A stretch of 64,000 nucleotides of DNA from Elmis aenea (Eukaryota > Arthropoda > Insecta > Coleoptera > Elmidae): NCBI GenBank assembly GCA_947652605.1, contig OX393581.1, forward strand, positions 32,978,788 to 33,042,787, in the 5' to 3' direction. Both the position numbers and the translations under genes were made by a program. Positions 11,551 to 23,992 of the stretch are shown piece after piece; the first letter of the stretch is position 1, and each line of letters begins with the position of its first letter. The notes beneath the pieces are model-generated. The model saw nothing but the letters and a program-made list of their open reading frames with translations, ran no database searches and was not told the DNA's origin.

Positions 11551-14390
11551 GTCTTTGGCTTTGGCTAATATTATTTAATCTGCAAAATGACTAGCCCATC
11601 ATTTCCTATGGGTAAACCAATGCTACGACATACTATACGAAAATATAAAATAAAAATTCCAGAAATACAGTAAACAATTCATGTTTAATTGGGCGCTGTT
11701 CTAAAACATGCATATAACAGTTGTCAAATTACTCCATCGCTTTAAATTATAAATGTAATGTCTGTAAAACACAAAGATGCACTAACACAATTTTAGAATC
11801 AGTGCTGTGAATAATAATTGTCCCAACCATTATGTAGTACCATGTTGAAATCTTAGTTTTCTGGTTGGCATCCGTGTCTTCTTGACGTTTTCATCAATTG
11901 GTTGTAGTCTTTATCAACCAAATTTTTGCTTTCAACTTAAACAAAGGCCGTGAATGCTTGAAGAATAAAATTATGTAGTACCGTTTTGTCCGCTATTATA
12001 CATTTATTAAATCATTAAATTTTTGTCCCGCTTTTTCAAAGCAATATCGTTGATATGCACTCATAATTGTTTATTCATTTTTCGTAAATATTTATACGAG
12101 TTCAGCATAACAAATTCCACGTTAATGAAATTTTAATTCGAACGTTACGCGAGTGTGTATGAATGCATTTAATCATGTTAACGTTCTATTGTGAAATTAT
12201 CGTCATATATTTATTTATTTAACGACCGCATACTCGCACCGCAATAACATACATCCTCGTTTTATTTTAAAATTTGTTTCTTTAATCGCTTTCTCCGACA
12301 GTAAAAACCTAATATAATCTACCTCCTACAGTTCCCAGCACGTAGTGTGATTTTGTTAACGAAATCTTCTTGAATTTGGGATTAAAAAGCTTGTGCAATG
12401 CATAGAGCAGGTGTTAAGATTGAAATCTCTCGTCATCAAATGATAACAGACACGCTGTACCGTGTTGCTGATGTCTTTTTAGCTTCTCGGTAAATTTGAT
12501 GTAATAGAGAAAGCTCTGGAGCTTGGTATTAACTTTAATCTTTTTTCAAACTACCACTACTAGAGATTACAAAGGAGATAAAACCTTATTAGTAATTGCC
12601 GCGCTATAGATAAGCTTCAATTAATTATAGTTTTAAACAAGTTTTCCTACAAATTAAAGGAGTCTCTTGTTGCGATTCCTGCACAAAGGAGAGGCAATTA
12701 GTTGACCACAGTCATGTTAGAGTAAATGTCTGTTGCAACTCGGAAAATAAAAAAAGTCTTCCGTGCTTTGTAATCAATAAAGTATTTTGTTTTTTATTTC
12801 GTGGTAAGGTTTTTATTAAGTTTTTGGACGAAATCTTCTCTACAATCACGATCCGTAGATGGCGCCAAATAATTTACAGGATTTTGGAAATATCAGCTAA
12901 GACATGAACGTACCTACATAAGCTGTACAGTGTGTTAAAATAAAGTTTTTTCTTACCGCCATATTTAAATTAAGAAACTAATAAATTTGAATTGTTCCCT
13001 ATTTTTACGTGAACAAGTAGTCCCAAACACAAGGCGCAATAAATATGTAAATTTTAAAAACTACCAATTTGGCGTCATATTAAGATTATGAAAAAGGAAA
13101 TATTTGTAAATTGTATTATAGATACATCAAAAAACTTAAACTGCTGGTAGCACTAATTTACAATTGTGACTTGTGACATTAAAGTTGTTGTAGTGCTTGG
13201 ATTTTTATTTAACTTATTTCTCTGATAAGAAAAGGATTTGCTCTACAAAATTAAATGATTTTAATAACTTCAGTAGTTGACGCCAAGTAAAATGTGGCAA
13301 TGTAATCAGGACTACAACTTAAAAAAAAACAACGTATTTTCGAGGGCAATATTTAAGCAATCAAAATACAGTTTATACTTTTTTTAATTTATCTTTGTAA
13401 AATTGAATGTAAAGCTCTGACAGGAAACACTGTTACAACTGTTTTTAATTAACATATTTTGTTTTAAGGTAAAAGTAATAAATGCCCGTCACTTATTTCA
13501 AACAAGTGCAGCTTAAATTTCAACTTTAACGATGGAAACGTTAAAATGCTTAATTAGGGCATTCTAATACATTATGAATGGTGTTAATAAATTATTTAAC
13601 CCAGCTGTAAAGTTAATTACTTACTTCGGCAATGTTTTTATTACGTATTACTAAAACGAAGTACATTTTTTTAAAGGTTTATTATCAGTTTATTCAAATG
13701 TGGCAAAAGCTAATGTTCTGCATTTTATTTAGTTAGACGAACAATATGTTTTTTGAAGAGACAAATAACAATTTTAAGGCATGTAAAGTTGGAAACCCGC
13801 GGTTAATATTGCGATATGCCGTTAAGACATGCAATCGAAGTAAAATATAACTAACTATTACTCATATTTATATGCTTTTAGTAAACTTATAACAATTTAA
13901 AATCATTTGTGTATCCGCTAAGTCACCTAAACAATTGTTACAAAAACCTTTTAGAAAAAGTAATTAAGAGTTATGCTGTTGCTAACGAGATATTACGACC
14001 CTTTTTTCACATACAAAATATTGTCGTTTCTTGTTACCCATTAAAACTAGTTATTTTCATTAGGATTTTAATTAGGTCTTTAATTTTAATTTCAACAATT
14101 AATTGTTGAAAAAAAGTACTTACATTTAAAAATAAATATAATAATTACATAGTAAAAATTAAGCGTATAAATAAATAATTCTAAAATATTATCAAGATGA
14201 AAACTATTTAGAAAACTAAACTCCTTTTACTAATTTCGTATTTAAAATTTAAATGAATCTAGTTTATTTTATTGCTGGTAGTTTAATATTGACATCGATG
14301 TCTTTAAATGAATTACTACTTTTGTGTAAAATAATTTATGAAAGTATGCAAATAAGTACTGTATTAATTAAAGTTTTTTTTTTGTTGCAG
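11551..14390. other. Anonymous stretch, interpreted as intron
   Basis: No gene or repeat end is recognised. The plus-strand recursive splice site lies at its 3' edge, with a run of ten T shortly before the CAG. Confidence 0.3.
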
Positions 14391-14470
14391 GTATGTTTAT
14401 CGTTTTTCTTAAAATATTTTGAGCTACTAGAGAAACGCTTAAACCACAAAATAGTAGCAGACTTTTAACT
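14381..14470 (+). other. Candidate recursive splice site 1 with 80-nt RS-exon
   Basis: A ten-T tract (14374-14383) and TTGCAG end at 14390, and GTATGT follows directly at 14391, so a 3' splice site is fused to a 5' splice site with no exon between. A second donor, GTAAGTAAAT, starts at 14471 and would define an exon 14391-14470. All three frames of that exon contain a stop, so its inclusion would be disruptive. Fused sites plus a close downstream donor are what recursive splicing of long insect introns uses: the cryptic exon is defined first, then removed by the regenerated donor. The call is by pattern only. Confidence 0.55.
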
Positions 14471-14497
14471 GTAAGTAAATTTAAAAATATGTTTAAT

Positions 14498-14708
14498 ACC
14501 TAGTACAGGGCTGTCCAACTTCTATATCAATGCGGGCCATTTTTTCGACTTTGTTTTAGCGGGCTACAATTGAATATAAATTCTAATAGGCTAAACGCAA
14601 TATTATGTATAAATCGAGTGAAGGGTTGAGTTGAACAAATTTTTGTAAGATGTTCGGGGCCACAAAATATCTTTCGCGGGCCCCCAGCTGGACAGCCATG
14701 ACCTAGTA
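14498..14708. mobile_element. hAT-type MITE with perfect 8-bp target duplication
   Basis: The element spans 14506-14700 (195 bp) with ends CAGGGCTGTCCAACTT and, inverted, CATGGCTGTCCAGCTG. Identical ACCTAGTA octamers flank it (14498-14505, 14701-14708). Size, CAG-type tips and the 8-bp duplication identify a non-autonomous hAT-superfamily element. It sits only 27 nt past the donor of the candidate RS-exon at 14391-14470. Confidence 0.88.
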
Positions 14709-16616
14709 GATAGTGCTGGTCTGTTTCGTGTACGAAACATTTTAAAATCAAAGTCAGGTGGTTTAACTCCCAAGACATTCTTATCTACTAGTCTTATCTA
14801 CTCTATCTCTTATCTACTAATTTTGAAGGTCGTTGTAGAGGCCAGAATAAATGACAATATCATCTCGAGGTAGTGTTTAGTAGAGTGCTCCGGGCAGTGT
14901 ACAGGAGTCACGCGAGAATTCTAGCTACTGACCGAGCTACGTGCAACAAATGAAGCTCTAGCTACGACCACCTAATAAAAGTCCTTTTTGTTTTGGATCT
15001 TTCTGTTCTCGGAATTCTTGAAAGATATCGCTCCCACCTGCGACTACAAAGATACAGCTTAGCGAACGCAAAGAAAATATTTTATGGCTGATAAAACGCT
15101 AGCGCGAGTTCATGGGTACTATTGTCGTGAAAAGCATGGCGTCTAATTTATTTGCTTCTAACACAGCTTTATAAAGATTATTGATTTTTTTAAATAGTGG
15201 TGCAACATTTATTATATGATGGGTAAATACTTTCAATTGTTTTGTCCACACAAGTAACAAAGTTGGTTTCGATGTTCCTGATCTAAGTTAAAACTGCCTA
15301 AAGAATTCTATTTTAGTGATTATATTAATGAAAAAGCCTTCTTGGTTTTTATTTTAAAATGAGTATTGATTTTTGCGGGTGCGTAGCAATATTGTTCGTT
15401 TCTCACTTTAAAAACACTTTTTGAACGTACATTTCAACAGAACCTTCCTTCCATCTTCTGTTAAAATTCTTAACCGTAGGCCTCGACTTCCGCTTCTACA
15501 CGCCTAATGGAATTTCGATGGGTATCGCTTAATTGTAATGGGCGTTTGCCCAATGTACCTGAACCCTTGTTATACGACCCGAAGTATTTCCTATTTCAAC
15601 CACTTTGAAGAAATGCCTACGTTATCGGTTTTAACAGGATCTCGTTATAATTAATTCGAATAGTTTACATGGATGGAATAATCAACGCACAGCCAACTTC
15701 GTTGCTGCGACTTTTGTTTGTCATGGCTATTCGGTTGTTGAAAATAATCAGCATCATAATTAAGTGCGGTAAAAATTAATTCAGACAGAAATATAACGCT
15801 CGAACTGGTATCTAGTATTTGCGTTTTTATGTTTTAAGTTATAGTCAAAAACAAAATTATAGTTACAAATAAAACATTAGCCTTTGTTTTATTTGTGTAA
15901 TACCGGTATTCATAGTCGTGTTGTGTCTGTCATGCTAATGAGATGTTTATCAATTTTTATTTTAAAACACGTGGAAAAATAAAGTATTATTTATGATGGG
16001 AATCCCTTTTTTTCATTGTACGCGATTTAATTATTCATGAATGTTCGACATTCACCCCATTGGGTTTAAGTCATTCAGTTGTTTCATAGACACGTTGCAA
16101 TTGTTTGACTTTTGACTTGATGCAGTGAAGTTTATTCTTTAAAACTCCGAAAAAGTGTTTGGTAACTTAGTTTAATTTCCTAAGCAAACAAACATTTCAT
16201 TAGTTTGTTTATTGTAATTAACTTTACTTATGACATTAATTAAAGCGGTTAATTAAAAATAAACGAACTACTGTTTTAATAATTATAATAATTTAATTTT
16301 GTTATTAAAATTCTTTAGATTAACCGTGCTGTAGGATAAAAGTTAAGTTGATTAAATATTATAATGCACGAACGACACACACTTATTGACTAGTTTCATG
16401 TTTTTTGCAAATGAAGTTTGTAAATAAATTAGTGAATAGCTGCCGGGTGTAAAAATGCATGTGACGCCATACTAAGTATATAAATGTCAACTGGCTAATT
16501 ATATTTTGTACCGTGAACCATAAAAATGATAGTTTAGTATCATATTGTACGAACTAGTGCATTAGCTACTTATTACAACAACTAAAACCACGATAGCGAC
16601 TAATTGTTTTGAAGTA
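14709..16616. other. Anonymous stretch
   Basis: No gene is recognised. The part at about 14830-15600 is less AT-rich than its surroundings and holds no open frame or paired repeat that I can see. Confidence 0.3.
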
Positions 16617-17033
16617 TGGCATGCAAACCGGTTATAAACATAACCGGTAAATCGGTTTTTTGTTCGTATTTCGTACTAATCAAAATTCGGTTAATTTACT
16701 TCGATAAATCAATGTCATTACCACAGTTACTTTTATTATACCTACATATATGTATGAAAACATTGAGATTTAAGAAATATTTATTTTAATTTTTTTTTTC
16801 TAATAATAAAATTGAATAGATAATTCTGTTAAACTTTGTTTTGTACATTTTGTATGCTATTAAAATTTTTATTCCAGTCCAAATTAACACTTTTATTTTT
16901 GCATTTATGCGGGTATTTCGTTAAAAAAGATTACTTTTGAAAAGCCGATTAATCGATTAGGTAGTTACTTAATTATTAATTAATCGAATAAACAGGTTAT
17001 TACAATTTTCCGATTTATAGCAAGTCCTATTTT
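16617..17033. repeat. Possible hAT-like relic with CCGGT/CGATTAATCG subterminal motifs
   Basis: AACCGGTTAT, AACCGGTAAATCGGTT and a cluster of CGATTAATCGATTA-type motifs occur near the two ends, resembling subterminal repeats of some hAT elements. No tip or target duplication is seen, and the right side ends at the truncated copy B element. Confidence 0.3.
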
Positions 17034-17475
17034 GTCAACGTTTATTATTTGTTTTTATTTTTATTAAAAATTAATTTTTAATACATTAATACATTTCCAT
17101 TGATAGTTATCGTATAGTTTTTAAGATTTGATCGTTTTTTGTTATGTTAAATAGACAATAGACTGTTTGCTACAATTTGAATAAACTTTGAACTGTTTTT
17201 TCTCGAAAAATGTCTTGTGTATGCATACTTTTTTAATACATGGTCGGATTCAGAATTAAATTCTCTATCCGAATCGATTATAACATGTATACTATGTAAT
17301 TTAAAAAAACAAACCAGTTGCCTATCGCAGATTTGACTTACGTCATCGTAGAGATAACAAATGCACATCATTTAATAGAGAATTTGTCGCCGTTTTCAAA
17401 AATATAAGGTCTGTTGGGATAATTTTCAATAATTAAAAAGTTATAGGGTTGCGACAGTCAAACTGAATCACCCGG
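17034..17475. mobile_element. Truncated copy B of the 4925-5680 element
   Basis: Collinear with about 5251-5680 of copy A: the same centre, the same right arm and the same AATCACCCGG tip followed by TA at 17476-17477. The whole left arm is missing, so it cannot fold and is presumably immobile. Scattered substitutions and small indels set the two copies apart. Confidence 0.8.
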
Positions 17476-19335
17476 TATACTCAATAAGTTGATCAATTTT
17501 TATATATAAAATGGTGACTGTGTATGAAGTCAATTCTACAAGATTAACAGAGGGATTATCGTACCTAGTTGCCGTCAATTGTGAGCTATCTAGACATGTT
17601 AAAAGTTTCTTTCAACACGTATTTGTCGTCGCAACAAGATGGAGCGATAGCGCATGCAACTTAACTTCGTAATTCTGGGAGACTTTGATTTAGATCGTTT
17701 TGGATATATTTTAACAATTACTTTGCACTATGATAAAAGCAAACTTAAAGCTGAAGGTACTACGTGTATTAGAATTATTTTACACTATTATGTTAACCAA
17801 TGCAATAACGCGATTTGGTCACTTTCGACCAATTACAATCTGATTATATAGCAACAATACATTATGCAGCCGTGTTTCAGTTCGCTGCTAAGTGAATTTT
17901 GTTACGTTAGAAACCGATCAACAACAAATAATTCATATTTTAGTGCTTTGGTGTGGTGGGTGGCCACATTTTTTTCAAAAGAAATGAATCATAAATGCGT
18001 TTTGGTTGCAAAATATGAAAAATCACGCTAACTAACACCGTTCACTTACAAAAATACATCTGGAAGCAGTTTATCACTTACTCTCGTACAATTTTAACGA
18101 CGTTTTTGTCGTAAAATTTCTGGAAGTTACTATGAAAACGACAATGTTTTTATTAAAAAGTTTATACCTTTTGTGGTAAAATAAGTTGATATAAATGAAA
18201 AATGAAAATTTTAATCTTTGGATAACTTGAAAATAGATTTTGCAATATTATTTCAGCAAAAATTTTTTTTTTTACAAATTAAAATATATAAAAGATTTGC
18301 CACGAGTACGAAAATATTGCCAAAATCCTTAACCGTGGTATATTTTTAATGATGTGTAAACTGTCGGCTCAATCAAATAAATAGTGATCTTCACGTAGTT
18401 GCAAGATGATGTAACATATAAGTGCTTTTAAAACAAAAACTGAAACAAAAGTTTGAATATAAAAATGCGCAAGTTGATATTGCATTTGTTTCCCAGCACA
18501 CTGCATTGTTAATATTCTTTTCATGTTCGCTCGCTTTGTGAAAAGATAGATTCTATTTTCATGTAAATATCTGTATTCACTTGTTCCGGATATTTTTCAT
18601 GGTTGTATTATTATATTTTAATTTGGCAGATCTAGAGATAGATAAAAACAGGTGTCGCATATTATTTAACGCCTTATTATCAAAACCACGCATTCACCGT
18701 GGTAGTTAAATCAGACCACACAATTCATTTTGATTAATATTAATAAGTTGAGCTGCACTGTAATTTCTCAATCCATTGCAGTTTCCTATCAGATATGCGC
18801 TATACGGCTATAGCATTCAAATGAAGTTAGGGGTAAATTACTGTGTAATAAATGCACCCATTATAGAACGTGCAGTGTTTAATAACCTTGTTTCATTATT
18901 TTTATATCTATGCACATATTTAATTAAAAGATTTTGTGCGCCAACTGCTGCCGCTTGACGGTTCTACCTGTTGAATTCGCTTTAATTATTCCGGCGACAA
19001 TTAAAATAAGTACTAAAGGCCTTGACAAATGATTTGTTGACATTCACTAACTCAAAGTCGGTTTATGTTCTAGTGTTTTAACGTTCACAAGTTCAAAGTT
19101 GATTAATCGCTCGCACGATAATTAAATTATGCAGCTTGGGACCTGCACCTGTTCGCGACTTCACGGCGTATTTACAGCGAAAGTGAAATTTGATCGGTTA
19201 ACCCTGACTGAACTGATAAAGTAGTTTTTGATATTGATTGAGTAAAATACAAACAATAATTGTAGCTTGTAATTTATTTCTAAAATCAAAACATCTTCCT
19301 CCAGGTCAAATGCTAATCTAATACTGAACAACAAC
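17476..19335. other. Anonymous stretch
   Basis: No gene is recognised. A plus-strand acceptor-like TTGCAG ends at 18781, but the following sequence has no convincing donor or family signal. Short frames at 17654-17851 and 18776-18958 are unsupported. Confidence 0.3.
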
Positions 19336-19666
19336 TAGGGATGCATCGATTAATCGGCAGATAAACGATCGTATCGGTTCTTGCCGATCAATCGGTAATA
19401 AGTGTTTTGGCCGATTAATCGGTTCTCGTTAAATTGAAGTTTGCCAATATTTTTACATTCAAGATGTCATATTTTTTTTCTAATTGTAGATATGCATTTT
19501 ACGTATTTCACGAAGAAATGATCTAAAATCAAAATTGATTCACAATTAACACAAATAAGTGCATTAACCATATAACCTAATCAACCATACATGTAAGAGT
19601 TAGTGATCGGCCGATAAGCTGCCGATTTATTGGTAATCGGCCAATTTGCTTATTCGTGCATTCCTA
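19336..19666. mobile_element. hAT-like element with TAGGGATGCA tips
   Basis: The left end TAGGGATGCATCGATTAATC pairs with the right end GTGCATTCCTA. Multiple CCGATTAATCGG-type motifs lie just inside each end, as in hAT subterminal arrays. The flanking octamers ACAACAAC and CTAACAAC agree at 6 of 8 positions, suggesting a decayed 8-bp duplication. Non-autonomous, 331 bp. Confidence 0.65.
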
Positions 19667-19804
19667 CTAACAACGAAATGATTGATTTGAATCATGTTTA
19701 AGTCTGTTCAATCAATGTATTTTGTATCGTCATATGATTTCTAAAATGTTGAAAACTTCTTGTAGGTGCTTATAACTATAAATAATATTGGACACTCGTA
19801 CGTT

Positions 19805-20386
19805 GTTTTACGCAGGGGTTTGGAGCGGAGCGCGGAGCTGGAGCGCGGAGCAGTGGAGCAATGGGTTTTTGCCCGGAGCGGGAGCGGAGCCCGGAGCAAA
19901 GAATTTTGATTGCTCCACTGCTCCACTTTACTATTATAAACTATATATATTTTTTTTAATGAATTATTCTCATGGGTATAGTATTTAATAAAATTATAAA
20001 TAAACTAAATTTGATTTTTTTGAAGTAAAATTATTATACTGTAACTTTTCTGAATATTAATTTTCATTATTTTGTATTTGAATTTTAAAAAAGGTTAAAG
20101 AACTTTTTTTTTCTTTTTTTAACTTTTGAAGATCAATAATTTGTTCATTTATTTAACTTCACTTGTTTCTTAGGGTCAAATATTGTAATTTTTGGTCCAT
20201 TTCCACATATCTCATAAAATTTTAGCTTTGTTTTTAAAAACAAATTTTTAAATAAAAAACTTATTTTATTAATATTTGGAGCGCGGAGCGGAGCGGGAGT
20301 GGAGCTGGAGCTGGCATCTTGATGCCGGAGCGGAGCTGGAGCGGAGCAACTAAAAAATTTGACTGCTCCAAACCCCTGGTTTTACG
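19805..20386. mobile_element. hAT MITE with GGAGC subterminal arrays, copy 1
   Basis: The element spans 19813-20378 with ends CAGGGGTTTGGAGC and GCTCCAAACCCCTG. Perfect GTTTTACG octamers flank it (19805-19812, 20379-20386). Dense GGAGC/GCTCC repeats fill the terminal 80-120 bp on both sides and are likely transposase-binding arrays. The middle is AT-rich with no transposase frame. Copy 2 is at 27857-28252 and a fragment at 53791-53955. Confidence 0.9.
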
Positions 20387-22941
20387 TAATGCATAGTTTT
20401 AAATTTTAAACAGAGTAATTATTACACAACAAAGCGATAAATGAAAGATTGCACTTATAATAGTTTTTAATTATTTATTAGCCATTTGTACATAACTTCA
20501 TGGTGGTTACGCAACTATTATCGGCCAACCGACCACAGAATGACAGTCCGTAATGTTATTTTTTGTAACTTGTACGTTTCGTCTTTGTAGTTATTTTCTA
20601 TAACACGTATGTCGGTAGTGATTTTCTAACTAATCTTAATATAGTATATAAAACCCAAATTTCATTCTGTGTCGTTCTGACACCCCAAATGATTAGGTAT
20701 GTACTTTAATATGTTATTTAAGCTTTTGCATGTTTTCCTAAATTGTGTGGTTTGTTCAAATTTGATCCATTTAAGGCGTTAAAAATTTGTTAACTAATAT
20801 TTTATGTCTATCGTTTGTTGGGAATATAATACTTATAAAAACAAATTATAAACAAGTAATGCTAGGTGAGTTTTTACAATACCTAACTTATGAATTTTTT
20901 TCAAAAATCGCTTATTATGTCTGGGACAAAAATTGGCTCTAAATGATAACCCAAAACGAACTTTTCGGACTAGTAATCAGTTCCACTTGATACAACAACA
21001 TAATTTGTGTTTCAAGTGACGTAGAAGTAGGTGGTGTATGCAGAAAACCTTGTAAATTGCAAATATGCGAAGCGAATTGACCATGTATTGGTGTAACACA
21101 GTTGGGCACCTTACCGTGGACGTTGTGGGTAGATCTTATTCTTGACCATCGTCAAGTTTCAACCCATATCCAACAAGAAATGCAATTATTCGTACCGTGC
21201 TTTTGCAACAAAAATTCCAAATATGCATATTAGCCGTAAACAGCTAACAACTTCATACGCTATAATTAAAATTGATTAACGGCCATTAAATAATCATATT
21301 TTTTAAATTATGTAATTTGAAACTAATCGTTGCATAAAAATTAAACTTAATTACTTATTAGTTATGCTAATGGTTTACCTGTAGTGCGGCTGTTTTTATA
21401 TTTGTTTAATCTTTTGATGCCCTTTTTGTAATAAGCATTTATGTTATACGAAAGATCATTTTAATTGACAGTTTTCCTTATTAAAATAATTGCATAAATT
21501 GACCTGTTATTAATTTTAGCGTTAAGTTTATACAGGACAACTATTGTACTTTTAAGTGCATTTTACGAGGTGTCCCAGATATCTTTCGGGCTTAAGTATA
21601 GTACTAATACTAATCCAGTTGATTTAAAAGATAGGTAATTTTATGAGTATCCAAAATCGTTTTGAAAGATTACTGCCATATACAATGTCTAAAAACATTA
21701 TTTGTTTCTAAAGTATTTGTTTAAAGGAATTAGACGTGAAATTAAACATCAAATACCGTTAAAATAAAATTACAGTGATGATAGTTCTGCAAGGGAAGAA
21801 ACGTTCTTTGAATTTTATTTGCGGCAAAATACACAGCATCTAAATTGTTTTTGAAAGGAGGTTTTACTTAATTAAAGTTTTTAATTACTATCATATTAAA
21901 GCTAATAAGTAGGTCATATAAATATGTCAAGTTGGTGATGGTCTTGTAGAAGACAGTGCGTTTTTTAAATGCAAAAAATTAAAAGTTGTCTTTTGATACA
22001 AGTTTTATTTTTTTTTTGTTGGGAAAATTGCAAACATGTAAAATAAAATATTAAGTTCTCTTTTAACAACTAAAAAGTCAGTCTTTTTTTAGTTAAAACG
22101 TACAAAGCTACTAAGTTATATATATATATTTTATTTTTTTTAATTTAATCGTTTTTAGCACTTAAAATTAAGGACTAATATTAATGGTATTTGAAGGTAT
22201 TGACTCGGCTGTTATAATTTTTCCTTAATAGTTATTTATTTTTCGTACTTATACTCAAGTTTTATGTATTCAGCATACCTTGATTTTATGAACTCTCATA
22301 ATAATAAAAGTTTAACGTTATCGAAACAAAACATCTGCAATTAATGCGCTGTAAAATATGTTGAAAACAAAGGCGATACGCCGTCGGTGTAAATGAACTA
22401 AAACCCGTTTAAAGTTTATAATTAAATTTAACTTCTAAATTGTTATACATCATCCACCTGTTAATATTCGCTGTAATATTCCCTTTTAGCGAACTAAATG
22501 GGATACTAATTGCGAAATTGGTAATCGGAAATTATTACAGTGTTTTAATTATTAAAATATATGTACGTGCAGAGAACGTTTAAACCGGATGTTGCTAATG
22601 CGGACTTGAAAGAAAAAACTTTTTTACGTTGTTGGAAATGCTTTCGGCTGGAAATAAAAAGTTAGTTAAGTGTTGTTTTAATGGTAAAGATTTACCAGTT
22701 GATATAAATAAGTTTAATAAAGAACCAAGTAAATAGCTGTAATTTTGCACATAGATATATCATGTGCATTATCTGTTGAACACACTTATCAGCTGTTAAT
22801 TTTATTAAAACGTATTCTTCCCGGGGAATGCTTAATCTTGGGTATCGTTTAAATTTGCTTGACTTTGTATTTGTAGATCTAATTAACATTTAAATATACT
22901 TACTGTTTTCATTTAGCTAGTGAATCACACTTGTAACTTAC
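20387..22941. other. Anonymous stretch with a weak splice-fusion site
   Basis: No gene is recognised. TTAG|GTATGT at 20696/20697 resembles a recursive splice site, but its pyrimidine tract is weak; a GTGAGT donor lies 173 nt downstream. GAGGTGTCCCAGA at about 21567 may be a lone decayed transposon tip. A short TA run lies at about 22120-22130. Confidence 0.3.
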
Positions 22942-23078
22942 CTGTCCTTGTACCACGGTAGACCGACGCTGCATTCTCGCTTGAAGAGTTTAATACTGTT
23001 GCACAATATTTGAAGTGATTTAGCTACCAGGTCGTTTTTTGTCGGTTGTTTATTATACTTAATTAATGTTCGTGACAT
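22942..23078 (-). CDS. Candidate first coding exon, unknown protein
   Basis: The minus strand has ATG at 23078 followed by 45 open codons plus two bases (MSRTLIKYNKQ...ECSVGLPWYKD), ending at CAG with a near-consensus donor GTAAGT at 22941. An in-frame TAA lies eight codons before the ATG, so the start is well defined. The composition (K, R, C, W, few low-complexity runs) is more protein-like than most short frames here. I recognise no family, and I could not find a matching acceptor with a convincing next exon nearby. A chance open frame is a real possibility in AT-rich DNA. Confidence 0.3.
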
Positions 23079-23402
23079 CTCAGACGGAAACTGTAACACT
23101 TATCTAAGTTGTTTTTGCTTTTTATATCAACTTTTTTTAACCCAATGACGGTTGATAAAAAGTTTCTTAATATTGTGATGAGAGCTTACGTCCGTTCTCG
23201 TCGTCAAGTAATTTATAAATTAATTTAACAGTGACCAACGCATAGGTAGGTGATTGGGATAAAGACATTGATTTTAGCAAGTAAACAGTTTATTTCGTAA
23301 AGTTGATTAAAAACGTTCTATTAGTATAAAAGTCTGGAATGTATAGCATTTTTCATACATCAAAACAATAAATTACCTCTAAATATTAAGTAAATTTCTA
23401 CT

Positions 23403-23992
23403 GAAAATTTCCTTCACCTATCAAATTTGCGTTTTTAACCAATCACTAATTATTACACGGTGATAATTTTACATTTCCCTGTCAGATGTTGATTCTCCTG
23501 TCAAATTTGCGTTTTCGACCAATAACAAACTAAGATTTCCTAGAAACGACCAATAAACATAATCACACACTGATCATATTCTTTTCGCAATTAACAGATT
23601 TTCGTGCGTTTACTGGTCGTTTCTTAGAAATGTGAGTTTGTGATTGGTCGAAAATATAAATTTGGAGAGGGAATTAAATATTTTGGTCTTGATAATTTTT
23701 CGACGAATTTCGGCGACCAGTAGCGTTACTTAAATATAGATTAAATCTCACCCCTGACGCACCACTCTGACAGTATTTGTAAAAATTGACATAACACACA
23801 TTTAATTTGACAGGTATGTTAGGCGAAGGAAATTTTCTGACAAAATATAACTCGTGCATTGCAAATAATCTATAATTTTTGACAAATCACTCATGCAAGT
23901 TGAATCATAAAACAATCACTCGTTCACTTTGTGTACACGTGTTTTTTCAGCTTAACTTGCATTAGGGAATATTTACCAAAAATTATCGATCA
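23403..23992 (+). repeat. Compound foldback repeat, copy C
   Basis: Two inverted-repeat modules lie side by side. In the first, 23403-23843, GAAAATTTCCTTCACCT at the left pairs with AGGCGAAGGAAATTTTC at the right, with GACCAATAACAAACT and AGTTTGTGATTGGTC as an inner pair. The second, about 23868-23992, pairs AATAATCTATAATTTTTG with CAAAAATTATCGAT, and TGCAAGTTGAA with TTAACTTGCA. The same two-module unit is present in opposite orientation at 49398-50024. No coding capacity. Confidence 0.7.

Noticed and set aside
20691..20869. Fourth possible recursive splice site (TTAG|GTATGT at 20696/20697)
   Set aside because: The pyrimidine tract is interrupted by AAATGA just before the AG, and the next donor is 173 nt away; much weaker than the other three.
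23813..23825. CAG|GTATGTTA at about 23815
   Set aside because: It sits in the foldback repeat after a purine-rich sequence with no pyrimidine tract, so it is not an acceptor.
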